Assembly (NCBI RefSeq): GCF_947179165.1
Contig: NC_077238.1
Span: 36,817,793 to 36,881,792, forward strand
Direction: 5' to 3'
Length of the DNA stretch: 64,000 nucleotides
Source of the DNA: Solanum dulcamara
Taxonomy: Eukaryota; Streptophyta; Magnoliopsida; Solanales; Solanaceae
Of the stretch, positions 35,879 through 46,428 are shown piece after piece; within the stretch, counting starts at the first letter, position 1; each line of letters starts with the position of its first letter. A program made the position numbers and the translations under genes. Under the pieces are notes generated by a model, which searched no databases, was not told the origin of the DNA, and worked only from the letters and a program-made list of their open reading frames with translations.

Positions 35879-36333
35879 ATTAGAGAGTGTTGGTGTGAAA
35901 GAAATACTATCTTCTGAAGAGGTTTTAATTGAGATTCTTGATCATTAATTCTAGAAGTTGAGAAATAAATAAGTTGCTTCTGTTAAAATTCTTTCGAGGA
36001 ATCAATTAGTTAAGGGTGCTAATTGGGAAGCCGAAGCCGATATGATGTCCCGTTATCCTCATCTCTTTACCTTTGCTTCGGTTTTAGCTTGAGGTATTTG
36101 TTGCTTATGTTCACTCTTTTGGATTCATGCATCTTCGTGATTCTCATGTTTCCATATGCATGCATATTCATGAAATCGTCTTTAAAAAGTATTGTTTAAG
36201 CTTGGGGTTGATTCTCCTTGGTTTTATGCATTTTGATGTATTTTGCATTCATGTTGGGTTGTTAGATCACTTTTCCTACTCTATTAATGCTACTTGAATC
36301 CAATTTAATGAATATTCTCAAGGGGGGAAATAT
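35879..36333 (+). pseudogene. Element E chromodomain and 3' tail
   Basis: Continues the E integrase frame from 5906: LESVGVKEILSSEEVLIEIL, then stops, then LRNK-type and NQLVKGANWEAEADM and MSRYPHLFTF near 36000-36070. This is the chromodomain end of pol. A 3' untranslated stretch and the polypurine tract (AAGGGGGGAAATAT, 36320-36333) precede the LTR. The WRNQ tryptophan block reads SRNQ. Confidence 0.82.
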
Positions 36334-38345
36334 TATAATACCCTAGAAGTTTGAAGGTCAAAATAGAAAGAAGAAACTTAGAAAAAAGATTACTGGGGCA
36401 CTGGTTCAATAAACCCTTGTACGGACCATTGAAGGTTGTATGGGCCATAGGAACCTATCGTGGAAAGTGAGTTAAAGACTCAAAATAAATTTTGGTCACT
36501 AATGCTCTATACGAGATCATATAAAGATCGTATAAGGTCCTACAGCCTATAGAAGGGCCTTGTAGAAAAGGTTTGTGAGAGTTGGAAATTTATCAGAGCT
36601 AAAGTGTTTTGTATGAGCCTCTCTATAGATCGTATAAGGTTCTATGGTCCATAAGTTGTAGATGGATATTAATATTGTGATTTTTATATTTTTACAAGAC
36701 GAGTGGGTATACAATCTATATGAAGTTCTACCAATCGTTAAAGAGAGTCGTAGAAAGGAACCCCTAAGAATTTGAACTTTTATTACTCAAAGTCTACGAA
36801 GTATTTGTACGGATTGTATGAAGGTCTACAGTTGTATAAGGGTCCCTTAGACCATGCATTCAGAAAATCAAATTTCAAGTGCTTTTTACAGACGACCTCT
36901 ATGGGCCGTATCGATTTCTATGGTCCATAGAAGCCCCCGTAGTCAGACCCTTTAGTTTTATTCCCAAGTTTTTTTTGGACATTTTCTATTACTTCAATAT
37001 CTAAGCTATGTCGTTTTAGACTAGTCTTAAGGACTATCCAAAACCTTCAAAAAACTATCCATTCCCTCTCATTCACTAAAAATACAAAGTTCTCCCAAGA
37101 AATTCTCTCAAGTATTATTCTTCAAGACAAGTTAGGGTTTCAAGCTCAAGTCTCAATTATAAGATATTTTAGGGCTTTCAATCCAAATTTCTAGTATTTT
37201 GATGATCTTGCATTGATTTCAATAAATTATGACCTATTTAACTTCAATTGATCTTATTGTGGATAAATTAATCTTAATTACACATTTTTGATGAAATTTA
37301 CATGAACCCATGCATTATGACTATTTTATGATTATGAACTTTGTTCGAGCATTATGCATGCGTCATGTATTTATGAACTATGATTTTAAGGATGCTTTTA
37401 GACAAAGTATCAATATGGATTTTATGAAATCAAGGTTGCTTTGAAAGGAATTATTCGTATCATGAATAATTTTCATGATTTTTTTATGAACAATCTTATC
37501 ATGATTTAGATGCTTAGATGAGTGTCTTTATGAATATGTTTTGAAATCATGATTTTTTAAAGGATCTATTCTTATGGTTTTTAAGTATTTATGATGAATT
37601 TGCTTGTACAATCTTATTACCATTTTCAAAGATTATGCTATGACTATGACTATTCTTGTTTGAGAGTTTACCTAGCATCGAGAAGGTTATTGGGATGGAG
37701 GTCCCTCCATTAGTAGAGTCGGGTCTCCAGTAGTAATCCCTTTATCCCATAACTATGTTCCCTCGTAGGACTTAGTCTTAATTGACTCTAGTTTGTGGAT
37801 CCACAATAGCTCATTTTTATGGTCCTTACTTTGCCAAGTAGGACAATCTCTTTTAGGTATGAGAGGTATGACACCACACTCCATGTTATAGCATATATGG
37901 TCTATATTGGTTAAAGGTATCTCTAACTATGACTTATGATTCTTAGTATGGTTTGTATAATTATTTTTTACTTACGAGTTTTGCATTGACCCTGTTCCAT
38001 GTTTCTAACAATGTTGCAAAGGCTTTATTCATGTTTTAACTTTGTCATTGCATTAGCATATTTTATGTCATGCATTGCACATTCTCCATATTTAGTATAT
38101 TTCATAGTACTGACCGCATACTTTTTTTCCTATATTTGTTTTTAAAATATAGGTCATGATTCCCCAATCATGCTCCTAGTAAGTACAAACTACGCTCAGC
38201 TTTATAGTTTGGTGAGTCCTTATGTTTAGAGGACGTTCATGTAATATTTTCATTCATACAATAGTTGTTTTAGATTGTTGGTGAGCAAGGGCTTGTCCTA
38301 TGCCCCATTTATATCATTAGAGGATATGTCAGGTGAGTATGCTTT
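36334..38345 (+). repeat. 3' LTR of element E, truncated
   Basis: Starts TATAATACCCTAGAAG (TG changed to TA) after the polypurine tract. Dyad-rich up to 36930. The 3' part resembles the B-type LTRs (GTATATTTCATAGTACTGACC near 38094) and runs to 38345, where F begins. About 150 bp expected at its end are missing, and they are not found after F either. Confidence 0.75.
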
Positions 38346-39689
38346 TGTCACGACTCGATTTCTCAGACCGTGATGACACCTGCTAACACCCACCAGCAGG
38401 TAAGCCTAACCCTTAACCCTTAGCCCGAAAACGAAGGCAATGGAATATCAAGCTGAACATGAACAATAAAGAGGAAGATAAATAATAGTGAGAAGAAAGA
38501 GAACAACTCAAATAACCAAAAGAAACCACCCCAAGACCTGGCATCATTTAGCAATCAAGGACCAAAAATATACGAGTACAAGGCTTTTAAGATGCAATAT
38601 ATAAGTACAAACAGTCTTCGAAAGCAAGTAAAGACTAGTCGTAATCCATCATAGATAAAAATTGGAAACTCTGGGTGCTTGGAGCTCACCAAATCTCCAT
38701 GGAAAGATGCTCCATACCAAACCAAATCAACGAAAATAACCCCATACTATGATCTGCAGGGGGAGAAGTGTAGTATGAAAACCAAAATAATGATACTCGA
38801 TAGGCATAGGCCGACTGAGTTCCATAGATAAAATAAGTATAAATGACATAGAATCAGATAAATATAGCACAAGTAAGAAAGAAGATCTAATACAAGGTAA
38901 GGTAGGAAATGAGAGTAAAGAGGTGGGATACATATAAACATAAGAGGCAGAGTCAAATAATGCACCTGCACGCACAAGCCTCAACCTATTTATAGTATGA
39001 AGGCACTAAAGGAACCAACTAATCAAGGAAGGAAGCACTGTCTGCCACAACTAATCACATACAACCTAAGGACCAATCCAATTGTGTCCAACAGGAAACA
39101 CAAACAACATCAACCCAGACTAGGACATACTGAAATCCAATTACAAGTACGACAAGAGATAAGAAAAAATGTAATCAAAAAATAACCGACCAGACGCCCA
39201 TACTCCCAAAAGGTACAAACAATGACAAACATACCCCCGGCCCCCATAAACTGGGGGGCTAAACAACAAACAAATATACTGGTCATAACCGATGCAAATA
39301 AATTCAAGTTTGTAGTAAAAAACAATAACATCATTAGTGGCTCTCAACAATCAACAAAGATAACAAGTGCATAGACCCACCCCTACCCTTGGCCGTTGTG
39401 TGAGGGTAAGGACATGAGTGTGAGGTTATGGTGAAGTGGGGGAGGAAAATAAGGGGAAAAGGTGGGTGGGGTAGTTTAGGTTTGTTTTTTTTTGTGTTTC
39501 TTTTCTTAATTATATATATAATGGTAAGAATATTAGTTAACCATTTTGAACTAACAAAAATATAAGAAAAGTCAAATAGCTAATTTAAAAATATATAAGA
39601 AACATTAGCTTATTTATTTAACCAAAATTAAAACAAAACATATATATTTTTTTGTAAATTTATTTTCTTTAAACCAAAACTTATACTAA

Positions 39690-39929
39690 GAGCCCATTTG
39701 GATTATCTAATAAGTTGTTTTCGACTTTTTCGAGTGTTTGGATGGCCAATTTAAAGTTATTTTGTGCTTAAAATAAGCCCCAAAAAATAATTAGGTTTAT
39801 TTGACTTAACTTATCTAAAAGAGCTTATAAGCCAAAAAAAATAAGTTGGGTTACCCCAGTTTGTCTTAGCTTATAATAAACAGTTTTCAGCGTAGAAACA
39901 ACTTTTAAGAAGTTTATCCAAACAGGCTC
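39690..39929. mobile_element. MITE-like element, Tourist/Harbinger-like
   Basis: 240 bp with terminal inverted repeats: left GAGCCCATTTGGAT, right ATCCAAACAGGCTC. Flanks are TAA (39687-39689) and TAC (39930-39932), a 3-bp duplication with one change. AT-rich and non-coding, nested in F. Confidence 0.7.
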
Positions 39930-40031
39930 TACGATGTGACTCTATTTTTGTAGTTTTTAAATCTTTTAAAATAAACTTACTAAAAATAAAATAAAAATAA
40001 AAATATTTAAATTAGATACAAAACAAAATAG

Positions 40032-40050
40032 ATATATATATATATATATA
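40032..40050. repeat. (AT)n microsatellite in F
   Basis: Short run of alternating A and T. Confidence 0.85.
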
Positions 40051-40729
40051 AATAGTGTAAAATCTCACAAGTACCCAGTAAATCCCCAAAATAGGCCTAC
40101 AATATGATTTCTAAACGTCTAAGCATGATTCAATAACTACCCAAACCAAATACAAGCTCATCAACACGCATTCATATTCTCAAGCTCAATCCAAAGAGGG
40201 AAAAGTCAGCGCGTACCTTTAGATTGATCATGCGAGCTCCAAAATCACATAACCGGAGTTTTCCCCTTTCAAACGCTGCCACGCTATCAAATATAGGTAC
40301 ACAAGTTAATACTATAGTTTGAACATTAAAATTACTAAAGCAAAGACGGACCAATTTCGGAGTCAAAAAAGGGGAATGTGGGACCCGCTCTAGTAATTCT
40401 GAAATTGACTCTGTGAAAAGGTCCTAAATACCACCCCTGAACTTATGTTCCAAAATGAAAGACAAATAGAAGCTCGGAAAAAAAAGGAATCAAGGCATGC
40501 AATAAAATCACCATTTACGCTCAAGAACACAACTATAGTAACAGCTAAAACGAGATATTTATCTCAAACAAGGACTCTCCTGCATATTCTAAACACTCCA
40601 CACGTAGGCATGAAAATTCCCCACACTCCAGGCTTTGAATCACCCAATTTGGAGCTGTAGAACTCAAGATATCGCACTTTTAAACTTGGCTAAATAACTG
40701 AAATTTGGGTCTTAAAAGAACCCCAGATG

Positions 40730-40920
40730 TTGCAAAAGCGACTGGGGTCCCAGGGGCAGGTCTCGCTAAAGTAATCCCCTGGTCATTTAAGAGAACCTTG
40801 CTAAAGCGAAGCCAAGGCCTCTTTAGGGACAGGCGCCCAGCTGGCCTGCCTTGCTTAAGCGATGCCCTGACCACTTAAGTGAAGGTTGCTTTAGCGATGC
40901 CAGGGTCGCAAAAGTGATGG
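40730..40920. repeat. Cluster of AAGCGA/TCGCTT motifs in F
   Basis: Variants of CTAAAGCGA, CTTAAGCGATG, CTTTAGCGATG and CAAAAGCGAC recur about every 20-30 bp on both strands. They form a loose dyad repeat 700-880 bp from the LTR's 5' end. Confidence 0.5.
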
Positions 40921-41745
40921 CATCAGCAATTGCTGCAACAATGACTTTGGCATAGTCCAAGTCTCCGACGAGGTACTCGAGATTTATTCAAAATCCTGTT
41001 CACGCAAATGAGATATTCTACCCCATCAAATTTGATATTCTGGACTCAATGACGCATTCAAAATTTCCATACAAGGTCATTTTATCAAAAAGTGGGTTGC
41101 ACACCCAAATATCATTTTTAGCCGAATTACACATCGGTCCTCGGGATTCGACCGAAATCCTCGAGTAGTGGACGAAAAGTCATTCTTAACCAAAATTGAC
41201 ATTCTAGAACTAACCGCTCTAAGAAATTTTTCATCCGAGTGTGTTTTGCAAGAATATTGACCAATGTCAACCTTAGGCCAAATTTCAAAGGCTAAAACAC
41301 CAAATGGCCCCAAACTCGCTCTGAATGCCTCGGTGCTCGTGTTGACCATGCTATTATTCTAATCAGGTCATTTCGGAGCTGATGGAACCGTCAGCATTTT
41401 GTTTGGGGGTCTTTTACCTGATGTTATGACCAAAGTCATTTTTTCAAGTTTCAAAAGCTCCAAATTAGGGAAACGGGCCTAAAACTCAAATGAACGACCA
41501 GGCAACCGAATAATCAGTGTCTCCAAGTCATAAATGACTTTGGGTCACTATAAAATGCTCTAAATAACAAAAAGAAGGCATTAAGGCAAAAATGACCTTG
41601 AAGGTCATTACATTTTCTGGCCTTCGTGGGCTTAATAATTCGACAAATTGATGATTTTTGTTTGAAAAAATTTCGTCATATACTGAGATAGTGATGAGTA
41701 TTTTCATTGATATGTAAATGTGGTGGGTAACCGGAGGAATTAGAA

Positions 41746-41905
41746 ATGGCTTACAAGGTGGATCCTGAGTATAACTATTTATTTAAGATAATTTTGATTA
41801 GAGATCAAGCAGTTGGAATCTGTTTTTTCAAACATCTTTTAACCCTATTTTGAATTTTCTTGGCCTCCCCTACTGTTAGTATAGATTTTTTGTATTGTTG
41901 AAAAT
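41746..41905 (+). pseudogene. Fragment of a RABA/Rab11-type small GTPase gene, exon 1
   Basis: From ATG at 41746 the frame reads MAYKVDPEYNYLFKIILI, then RDQAVGIC. This parallels the N-terminus of plant Rab11/RABA GTPases, where YDYLFKIVLIGDSGVGKS is the start of strand 1 and the P-loop. The P-loop Gly and the Mg/phosphate-binding Lys-Ser are lost here. Alignment can be followed at nucleotide level, with a stop, as far as the family's STIGVEF block (about 41870-41900). The intact protein would act in membrane traffic at the trans-Golgi and endosomes. Upstream AT-rich sequence could be old 5' UTR. It is a relic, not a gene. Confidence 0.62.
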
Positions 41906-42640
41906 TCTTATTTTATCCACTGTTTTTACATATCCTTTTTGTGGACAAAAAAAAATGAAACAAATAATTTAAAGGATCAAGATCAAAAAGCTATTGCAGT
42001 TGCAATGTAAAAAATATTATAAATTCAAGAGTACTTTAAAAGTATTAATTCAATTAAAATATGAAGTAACTAAGTAATTTTAAAATATTTACATTTTAAT
42101 TTTAAATCAAAACCCCAAACCCAAGAATTTTAAGAATATAAAAATTCAATATTGAATGTGGTTAATTAAATTTTGTATTTCAATTTAGAGATCTTTGAAT
42201 GCATGGATGATTGTCAATGGAGCAGCGAAAGGTTGGTTTTTCTTTTGTTTTCTGTGGAATGTCCCATGTTCATTGCTAAAATTTATTATATTTATTGCAA
42301 ACTAGAATATTTTTTAAAAATACATAAAATGTTACAAATGATAAGTCCTCGTAATAGGATAAACAATGTGTCATTTTTTTATCTGAATATTGAATTTAAC
42401 AAAAAAAATCACAAAAATTATTGGATCTACAAAAAAAAAGGTTCTTTATTCTATAGTAATAAATAACTATATAATTTTCATTTTATTTATATTTTATTTG
42501 AGTTTAACTATATAATTTTCTATATTTCTGTTAGTCTTCTAAAATTAGTTAGATAATATATTGTCTTTGTATTTTATTTGTTAGTCTAACACGAGAAAAG
42601 AGAAAACAAAATAGAGAAAATAAAGAAAACCCTAACCTAA
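41906..42640. other. AT-rich spacer, no gene recognised
   Basis: Mostly low-complexity AT sequence. A 97-codon open stretch (42173-42466) has no domain I know. A small block near 42188-42230 is bounded by TTTAG and AAAGGTTGG-like edges and could be an old exon, but nothing confirms it. Confidence 0.5.
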
Positions 42641-43337
42641 ACCTCTAACTCATGTTATCTATCTTTTGCTTTTAGATATAAGTGTCAAAAACACACCTAA
42701 AAACTATCCCCTTTTTGAGTTTCATACCTAAATTATTGGAAGTATGACTTTTATACTAAACTATCACTTATCAATTTGAGAAACACACATCAGTGGTGTG
42801 TGTGTAATACACTCTCTCTACTCTTTTTAATTTTTGAAAAAACCTTATCACATAGCATTCTACATGGATAAATATTCCACCTTGATAAAAATTAAATAAA
42901 ATATTAATATTAGTTAAAAATTAAAAACTAAAGTATTTCTATCCCAAAAGAGAAATTATTTTTAAAACAATAAAATTAAAAATATTTTTCTCACTCACTC
43001 CACCACCTTCTCCCGTCCCCCCCACCCCCACCCCGTACAATCCCCTGTCCTTTTATTTTTTTGAAATTTCTTTTCTAAAATATTTTTAAAAAAATTCATC
43101 CTTCACCCCCTCCCCCACTACTTCCTTAAAAAATATTATTATTTTTATTTTTTAAAAATATAAAATTATACCACTCCATCTAACCCTCCGGTCTAAATTC
43201 TTTTTAGTTTTGTTTTACATTTTTCTCATTTTATATTAGATATGTACATATATTTTTAGGAAAATATTTTTTCTACTTGTTTACTGTATAGAAGAGAAAT
43301 TAAAATTTTATTTTAAGAAAAGTCTTGCGGCAAGTAA
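42641..43337 (+). repeat. Foldback-like repeat, left arm
   Basis: Dispersed-repeat-like sequence starting around TGTCAAAAACACACC. A C-rich/AT-rich stretch follows, and then (43150-43290) sequence whose reverse complement returns at 45353-45480. Shared blocks include ATTAGATATGTACATATA and TAGGAAAATATTTTTT, and an ACC-TAACCCTC block. Confidence 0.55.
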
Positions 43338-45352
43338 TGTCACGATCCGACCTAGGGCCTAGTCATAACACGACGATCGAAACCTCGAAGGACTCCAACC
43401 AAGCCTCTTGTACATATCATAAGCATACATAAGGTAAAATAATAGCGGAAATATCATAAGAGAGTCTAAATCATGAATAGTAAATGAAGAATGTCGCATG
43501 ACAACATAGACTCGAAACATTTGTCCAACTATATGCCTCTACTCATGAATATGGGAGGGGACTAAGACATGTCCCTAGCTCACCCTCAATATAAAACATA
43601 ACAAAAGTCTTTGGAAACAATAACTAACTCAACAACTAGTCTCCGATAAATAAGGACTCACCACAACGCCGCTGAATAGGGAAGCTTAACTAGCCACGTA
43701 GATGAGTATGATCTTCAACCTCAACCCCTACATTATGAGACAATGTAGGCAAAAGTATGCATTAGTACGTTGGAATGTACTAAGTATGAGGGCGTGACAT
43801 GCAACGTAAATCATGGAATGCAAAGGTCAAGTAAAACACATGATAAGATAGAATAAGTAAAGTCATGAGAAAATCATATTGACCAAAGCATTTAAAAGAA
43901 TAAATTCAAAATCATGACATACTTAAGAGATCATACATATGTGGGATAGGAACCATAACCAACAATAAGACCATGCGAGCTATAACATGGAATCTCTTTG
44001 TCTCTCCATACAACGAATAAAAGGGGAATCTACTTGCCAAAGTAGACTTTACCCCGCTAGGCGGGTCATATATACTCTATATATGGATCAAATAGCTAGG
44101 CCATGAAGGCAACCTACGGTGGTACATAGTTTATGGGACATGATGTTGCTTCTAAGGCTTTTCGTAGGGCCCCTACCTCACGTCCACTCGGTGCTAAGTC
44201 AAATCCCATGGAATACATGCATAGCATTGAAATCATAATTAGATATATCATAGTCATGATCATAGGTTTGAAATCATAGAGTAGCTCGTTTTCATAACAT
44301 ACTTGTAATGTGAGAATTGTCCTTCCATCATTACAATCATATTTGCATAATTCATATCGTTAGGCCTTAGGTCACCACATAGGGACCTAAGTCACCTTTT
44401 AGGCCTTAGGTCACCACATAGGGCACTAAGTCACCTTACTTCATAACTTACATGAAATTCATACCTTGAACTTAGAGTAAAACTCTATTGCATAATCAAT
44501 TGAATTTGAAAATCATGTAATTCACTTGAAAACATGCATGATCATAAATTTTATATCAGTACATACATAATTCATATAGATAATATCCTTGGAAAGTATA
44601 ATTCAAAATATTAATAATTTACATCATAAATCCTAGAGATCAAAATAGGAGAATTCATGAGAAAACTCTTCAATTCAATGTAATAACCATCAATTTATAT
44701 CAAAATAGACTCATGATCATATTTTGAATCATAATTCATGCAATAGGAATAGAGATCATAAAATCCATAAAATACCATACTTTAATTTGATAGAAAATCT
44801 TGAGAAATTGATTGGGCTTCATGGATGAAAGAATCCATGAATCAATACCCACATACCTTAAGTGAAAACGCCAAATAATTTGGAAGAACTTGAGAGTTTT
44901 GATGGAGAGCTTGAGTGAATTTACTTGAAGTCTTCAATGGAGTCCTTGAGAGTATTTTGTAGAGAGAAAAATATTTGAGTAGGTGAATTATAGGAGAATG
45001 AATAGAATTAGAGGTTTAGGTCAATTTATACAGTTGCATTAGGTCCTAAAAACGTCTAGGTTCATTAGTTAACAATTAGAAAAAAGTCTAAAATGCCCTT
45101 ATTAAAAACTCAACTCGGCCAGAAAATCCTTGCCAAGTCGCGGACCTTTCTGTTTCGTGTAGTTTCTTCAAAAATCTATCTTCCAATATAAGAGTCCTAA
45201 AAATCCATCGAGACCTTTTTCCCTCAGGTTTTGTTCCCCTAATCAATATTCCGAACTCGTATTTTTTTAAAAGATTAAGGATAACGCATTACATAAGCGG
45301 TCTATTTCCAAGGCATTTCTTAAGACACTTGTGCATTTTGAGGAACGTTACA
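43338..45352 (-). mobile_element. Solo LTR K, same family as element B
   Basis: The plus strand starts TGTCACGATCCGACCTAGGG and ends GAACGTTACA at 45352. Its reverse complement follows the B LTRs from TGTAACGTTCCTC through the ACAAGAGGCTTGGTTGGAG block to GGTCGGATCGTGACA. It is 2015 bp, flanked by agtaa (43333-43337) and attaa (45353-45357), one mismatch. No interior sequence. It splits the foldback repeat. Confidence 0.85.
44360..44437. repeat. 39-bp tandem duplication in solo LTR K
   Basis: Two adjacent copies beginning TTAGGCCTTAGGTCACCAC at 44360 and 44399; the B LTRs have a single related segment. Confidence 0.85.
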
Positions 45353-45580
45353 ATTAAAAAATATTTTCCTACAATTGTATGTATATATCTAATACAAAAT
45401 AAGAAAAAAAATGAGAAGTAGAGGGTTAGGTGGGTGGGTAGAATTTTTTTAAAAAACACTAAAATAATATCTAAATTATTATTTGTATTAGAGGGGGGAG
45501 ATGAAGTAATAATTTTTAAAAAACCTTTTATAAAAAAAATAAAAATAAAAATAAAAATAAAAATTAGAGGAGGGACGGGG
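45353..45580 (-). repeat. Foldback-like repeat, right arm
   Basis: Inverted copy of the left arm, cut at 45580 by the LTR of element I. Includes an (AAAAAT)n run at about 45532-45563. Confidence 0.55.
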
Positions 45581-46428
45581 TGACGACCCAACCCACCGGG
45601 CCGTGCGGGCACCTACACTAACACCTAGGTAGGAGAACCCTCACCCCCTTAAAATTAAGAACATGCAGAAGTTTGAAGAAATGCACATTAAAAGTCTAAA
45701 CGAAATAGGAGATCGCTATATGTTATATTAAAAACTCTCCAAGATTTATTACAAGAACACTTTAATACCCCCAAGGATACTAGTCTAAACAGGAACAAGT
45801 GATTCTAAAGATACAATATACAATAAAATAATGACACAGCTCCAACCATAAGAAAAGAAGAGTAGAAGCTATTGGAAAATCATCCTCGTCTTCAACTAAG
45901 AAACATCACTGACTCTACAACTAGATTATGTCAAGTGGCATAACAAGAGTAATATTAGTACAAACAACACGTACTGATAGGCATCATTGGTCAACCCGAT
46001 ACCCACCGCATAATAGAAAGAAATCAATAAGAAGAAAACATGCTCTTAAGGAAATACACTCGTCAAACCTTTATGCACAAACTCTTATCATTCTTATTAA
46101 TCTCATTAAACTCTTTTAAGCCTAACTCTCATCCATTCTAGTTGGTACGCTGCCAACTCTAAATCAAATCAAGGCCTAGCCATTTTATCACATAGATGAG
46201 ATTCTGAACTACAAGCTCACTAACTTTGTCTAACCGGTCTACTTTCCTTAAGCTTACGCTCCAACATCTCGCCTTAGAATAATTAACATCTCACTTGTAG
46301 AAGGGAAATATTAAGGTGGACTAAGGCTCATTTTCTAAATATACTGGCCTGTGGTGGGAGCTATCCCACTCAAGCGGCCTCGCCAAAGCAGGATTCTTCC
46401 CACCAGGGTGGTGTGCTCGGAGACAGAA
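45581..46428 (-). repeat. Element I LTR segment 1
   Basis: LTR sequence with a conserved-looking block around 45930-46000 and repeated short motifs. It ends at the duplication cagaa (46424-46428) where G is inserted. The open stretch 45928-46119 has no recognisable domain. Confidence 0.6.

Larger units (their letters stand above)
38346..41612 (-). mobile_element. Solo LTR F, chromovirus family related to G
   Basis: Plus-strand copy starts TGTCACGACTCGATTTCTCAG (the G LTRs end CTGAGAAATTGAGTCGTGACA in the other orientation) and ends GAAGGTCATTACA at 41612. The 41000-41600 part is the reverse complement of the G LTR 5' region (for example the block around GTCAACCTTAGGCCAAATTT). No interior. 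Flanks do not agree (gcttt against ttttc), and the left flank is E's LTR while the right flank is unrelated. Contains a MITE-like element at 39690-39929. Confidence 0.75.

Noticed and set aside
42173..42466. 97-codon plus-strand open stretch as a gene
   Set aside because: Lys/Asn/Ile-rich because the DNA is AT-rich, with no domain or promoter support; only a possible short exon-like block was kept as a low-interest finding.
45289..45612. 107-codon minus-strand open stretch rich in Phe and Ile
   Set aside because: Arises from the poly-A/AAAAAT run and crosses three element boundaries (K, foldback arm, I).
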